This document shows positions 60,930 to 64,000 of a DNA stretch of 64,000 nt, piece by piece. The notes beneath the pieces were generated by a model that was not told where the DNA came from, ran no database searches, and worked only from the letters and a program-made list of their open reading frames with translations. Where the stretch lies: NCBI RefSeq assembly GCF_030676415.1, contig NZ_JAUUTW010000005.1, positions 1-64,000 on the forward strand, given 5' to 3'. The position numbers were made by a program, and so were the translations under genes. This DNA is from Peribacillus frigoritolerans. GTDB taxonomy: Bacteria > Bacillota > Bacilli > Bacillales > DSM-1321. How positions within the stretch are numbered: position 1 is the first letter of the stretch; each line of letters starts with the position of its first letter.

Positions 60930-63206
60930 TTAATGGTTTTGCTTACAAAATTGACTTAATAATTGTTTGGCATCACTCTTGGCTGTTTTCGTTGCGGATT
61001 CCGTCCCGATACAGGAAGGACAGCCGCTTTCACAAGTGCAATTTTCGATCATTGATATTGTTTCATGCAGAATGACTTCAGAGTTTTCATATACTTTATC
61101 ACTTAACCCTATGCCTCCCGGATAACTATCATAGATAAAAATGGTCGGTTTTTCATTATGCGCTGCCTTAACCTGCGGATAAACATGAATATCATGCGGA
61201 TCGCACATAACATATAGCGGAATCATGTAATTAAGAGCATGGGAGGCACCTATCATTCCTTGTTCTATTCGATTTTCGTCCCAATTGAATATATCAGAAT
61301 CCATGGAAAGCATGGCCGAACTCGTGTGCAGTTCCATCTCCGGGAGACTGATTGGTCCTGAACCAATATTTTCATGAGTTTCGAATTTGATTTTTTTGAA
61401 GATCGTAGGCATTGCCCGGATTGCGACATCACCAAAAGCAGCTGCTGTGGAAGCGAAAGTTCGCTGTTTATCGACTTCCAATACAGACAACTGAACAGCA
61501 AGGTTAGCATCCGTATAATAATCCACATTGACTTCACGTACATAAGCTTTCTTTTCATCCCAATCAAGTTCTTCCACCTGAAATTGAATTCCCTGGTGCA
61601 AATAAATGGCTTCATCGTGGAGAAGGGTCATTGCACTGAACGTATCCATTTCCCCTATGACCCGATTAACCGGTGCATTCGTTTGGTCGATGATCACGAC
61701 ATTTTCCTGTGCCGCTGAACGCAGGCTGATATTGCTTGCGGGAAAAGCATCATTCATCCAATGCCATTTGTCCCCATTTAGGTGTAAGACCCTTTCTTCT
61801 GTAAGGAATTCAAGAACGTCCATAATCTCCGTATTCCCAAAGGTATCGCCTTTTTTAAATGGCAGCTCATATGCTGCACATTTTACATGATCAACCAAGA
61901 TCAAAAGATTATCCGGATTGATTCTTGCCGTTTCTGGATTTCTGGTAAAAAAATAATCGGGATGCTGTACGATATACTGATCAAGGGCACTAGAACTGCC
62001 GACCATGATGATCAATGCTTCACCATGCCTTCTTCCTGCTCGTCCCGCCTGTTGCCAGGCACTCGATATCGATCCAGGGTAACCAGTCATAATGCAAACC
62101 TGAAGCTGGCCGATATCGACACCCAACTCAAGTGCATTTGTAGAAACCACTCCATAAATGGAACCATCCCTGAGGCCTTGTTCAATTTCTCTACGCTGTG
62201 TTGGCAGATATCCACCGCGATAGCCCCTGATCGATTTTGGCCCCAATTGCTTTGACACAAGTTCCTGTAAATAGGTCAATAGAATTTCCACACGAACCCT
62301 GCTTCGCGCAAAAACGATCGTTTGAATTTTATTTTTCAAAAATTCATTTGCCAGCTTCCGGACTTCCAAAACCGCACTCCTTCGTATGTTCAGCGGTTTA
62401 TTGACTATTGGGGGATTGTAAAACACAAAATGCTTTTTCCCACTTGGGGCTCCGTTATTATCGATAAGGACCATTTGTTTTTCTGTAAGCTCCTCTGCCA
62501 ACTCTTTTGGGTTATTGATCGTAGCGGAAGTACAGATGAATACAGGATCGCTTCCATAAAACTTGCAGATCCTTTTTAACCTTCTTATGACGTTGGCTGT
62601 ATGACTTCCGAAAACGCCGCGGTAAATATGAAGTTCATCGATGACGACATACTTCAAGTTTTCAAACAAAGAGACCCATTTCGTATGATGGGGCAGGATT
62701 CCAGAATGGAGCATATCGGGATTGGTGATCACGATATGCCCGGCCTGGCGGATTTTTTGCCTGATATTTGAAGGTGTGTCCCCGTCGTATGTATAACTAT
62801 TTATCTCAGCATCCATTTCATGAATCATTTCATTCAATTCACTTTTTTGATCATAACTCAGCGCTTTTGTCGGAAAAATATAAAGCGCCCTAGTTTTTTT
62901 ATCTTCCAATATTTTTTGAAGGACCGGCAAATTATAACATAATGTTTTACCAGAAGCTGTAGGTGTGACCGCTACAAGGCTATTGCCCCTGACAGCAGTA
63001 TCAAATGCAGTTGCCTGATGGGTATACAACCCATTTATCCCCCTTATTTCAAGAGCATGCTTGATCTTGTCATTCATTGCATCGGGAAATGGAACATGTT
63101 TTGCCTCTTTTGCTTCAATTACTTGCCAATGTACTATATTATCTTTAAAATCTTCATTTGTTTTTAAATCCCTGATGACTTCTTGTAAATTTTTTCGCAG
63201 TTTCAT
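60930..63206 (-). CDS. mrfA: DEAD/DEAH-box helicase MrfA (YprA)
   Basis: The 758-aa protein has Walker A TPTASGKTLCYN, DELH box (VVIDELHIYRG), TSATINNP and motif VI QQAGRAGRR. A C-terminal DUF1998-type domain carries four cysteines (NCTCESGCPSC) that bind zinc. It is a 3'-5' DNA translocase/helicase acting with MrfB on mitomycin C crosslinks. The ATG follows GAGGTG. Confidence 0.93.
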   Translation of the reverse strand: MKLRKNLQEVIRDLKTNEDFKDNIVHWQVIEAKEAKHVPFPDAMNDKIKHALEIRGINGLYTHQATAFDTAVRGNSLVAVTPTASGKTLCYNLPVLQKILEDKKTRALYIFPTKALSYDQKSELNEMIHEMDAEINSYTYDGDTPSNIRQKIRQAGHIVITNPDMLHSGILPHHTKWVSLFENLKYVVIDELHIYRGVFGSHTANVIRRLKRICKFYGSDPVFICTSATINNPKELAEELTEKQMVLIDNNGAPSGKKHFVFYNPPIVNKPLNIRRSAVLEVRKLANEFLKNKIQTIVFARSRVRVEILLTYLQELVSKQLGPKSIRGYRGGYLPTQRREIEQGLRDGSIYGVVSTNALELGVDIGQLQVCIMTGYPGSISSAWQQAGRAGRRHGEALIIMVGSSSALDQYIVQHPDYFFTRNPETARINPDNLLILVDHVKCAAYELPFKKGDTFGNTEIMDVLEFLTEERVLHLNGDKWHWMNDAFPASNISLRSAAQENVVIIDQTNAPVNRVIGEMDTFSAMTLLHDEAIYLHQGIQFQVEELDWDEKKAYVREVNVDYYTDANLAVQLSVLEVDKQRTFASTAAAFGDVAIRAMPTIFKKIKFETHENIGSGPISLPEMELHTSSAMLSMDSDIFNWDENRIEQGMIGASHALNYMIPLYVMCDPHDIHVYPQVKAAHNEKPTIFIYDSYPGGIGLSDKVYENSEVILHETISMIENCTCESGCPSCIGTESATKTAKSDAKQLLSQFCKQNH

Positions 63207-63284
63207 ATACCCACCTCATACTCCTATTCTACCGAATGAACGTTCTATGCAAAAGGGAAACTATTTCCTATTCCAAAAAAAAAA

Positions 63285-63311
63285 CTGGAAACGTCAACAT
63301 CTCGTTTCCAG
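63285..63311 (-). terminator. Terminator of the alpha/beta hydrolase gene
   Basis: CTGGAAACG pairs with CGTTTCCAG; the A-run 63275-63284 gives a U-tract on the minus strand. Confidence 0.9.
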
Positions 63312-63327
63312 CTCGGTCTTTTTTCAT

Positions 63328-64000
63328 TTAATTCTTCTCGACAAAGCGAGTGATTTCTTCGATTAGTCTGCTTGGAGCTTCCAACATTCCCATATGGCCG
63401 CTGCCCTTAAGTATAACTTCATTGATATGGCTCCCTTTTACAGAAAAGGTTTTTTCAACGGGAATCACCTTATCCTGTTCACCTGCAACCAATAGGACAG
63501 GCAACTTCGTATCTTTGAGTACATGATTTCTGTCTATTCTGTTCCTCATGGCATGTAAAGACCCTATCGCACCAATTTCACTTGTTTTATATCCGATTTC
63601 CTTTGTATGGTCAATATTGGGATCATCGGAATTAGCGAAAAGCTTCGGTATAAGTCCGTCAATGAAAGCAGGGATTCCCTCACTTTCGATTTTCTCGACA
63701 GATTTTAAGCGCCCCGCCTTTCCAGTCTCATCGTCCGGGAAAGCGGTAGAATGTACTAAAGAAAAACCGGACAATTTCCCAGGAAACCTTTCTGCGAATG
63801 CCAAGGTGATATACCCCCCAAGCGAATGACCAAACATATATACCTGTCCGATTTCCATTTCTTCCAAAAATGTCGCAATATCAGCAGCCATATCTTCAAT
63901 CGAGAAAGATTCCCCTATTTCTTCACTTGCACCATGCCCCCGTAAATCAACGGCAATAACCCGGTATTCATCCTTTACTTCAGCAATGATGTCACTCCAA
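63328..64000 (-). CDS. Alpha/beta hydrolase (cut by the right edge)
   Basis: The frame is open to the last base of the window, so the N-terminus (probably 35-45 residues, with the HG oxyanion motif) is missing. Visible are YRVIAVDLRGHGASEE, the nucleophile elbow GHSLGGYITLAF, an acid in LLVAGEQDKVIPV and the histidine in LKGSGHMGMLEAP. A small-molecule esterase or similar role is likely; the substrate cannot be named. Confidence 0.85.
   Translation of the reverse strand, partial: WSDIIAEVKDEYRVIAVDLRGHGASEEIGESFSIEDMAADIATFLEEMEIGQVYMFGHSLGGYITLAFAERFPGKLSGFSLVHSTAFPDDETGKAGRLKSVEKIESEGIPAFIDGLIPKLFANSDDPNIDHTKEIGYKTSEIGAIGSLHAMRNRIDRNHVLKDTKLPVLLVAGEQDKVIPVEKTFSVKGSHINEVILKGSGHMGMLEAPSRLIEEITRFVEKN

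Overview
The window is chromosomal DNA of a low-GC, endospore-forming Bacillaceae bacterium. It carries spore germinant-receptor genes, a CotD-type coat protein, a T-box, a purine riboswitch and a type B RNase P RNA. From about 37 kb to the right end the gene order follows the ypeQ-ypeP ... dynA-bpsBA-pbuX-xpt-ypwA-ypvA-ypsC-rnpB-gpsB-ypsA-cotD-yprB-yprA region of Bacillus subtilis. The mix of accessory genes and the GC-rich interspersed repeat suggest a Peribacillus-like genome; that assignment is inference.

Left part (1-8.6 kb): nitrogen and peptide scavenging. A RocG/GudB-type glutamate dehydrogenase heads a three-gene operon. An APC permease and an agmatinase-family ureohydrolase are divergently transcribed. 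All three units have sigma-54 type (-24/-12) promoters, and the permease leader holds a perfect CcpA cre box. Two secreted M14 metallocarboxypeptidases follow. A decayed IS1182-type transposase and a full copy of the interspersed repeat lie between the dehydrogenase and the permease.

9-20 kb: a complete germinant-receptor operon (A, C, small D subunit, B). Next to it are two decayed gerAB copies, a broken acetyltransferase and a relic of a duplicated small gene, so this stretch is a gene graveyard. Two tandem paralogous membrane proteins and several small proteins follow.

20.4-31 kb: the most unusual block. Six co-oriented catabolic genes (2-hydroxyacid dehydrogenase, ThDP-dependent decarboxylase/synthase-like enzyme, Leu/Glu-type amino acid dehydrogenase, amino acid permease, aldehyde dehydrogenase, Rieske oxygenase) lie next to a PrpR-type sigma-54 activator gene. 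The first gene has a sigma-54 promoter, with helically phased TGAAAC elements upstream as a candidate enhancer. Uptake, oxidative deamination, decarboxylation and aldehyde oxidation of an unidentified neutral amino acid is the simplest reading; the role of the oxygenase is open.

31-37 kb: general stress protein, proBA under a proline T-box, and hmp (flavohaemoglobin) divergent from nsrR with a palindromic operator.

37-64 kb: core genome for RNase H-like proteins, exonuclease, sulfurtransferase, double dynamin, alkylpyrone synthesis (bpsA-bpsB), xanthine salvage under a guanine-class riboswitch, M32 carboxypeptidase, DinG-type helicase, cold shock protein, rRNA methyltransferase, rnpB, gpsB, ypsA, cotD and the mrfAB (yprAB) repair pair. 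Within it is a short, apparently undescribed gene (46272-46436) for a single-span membrane protein, behind a promoter with two Fur boxes. The right edge cuts an alpha/beta hydrolase gene.
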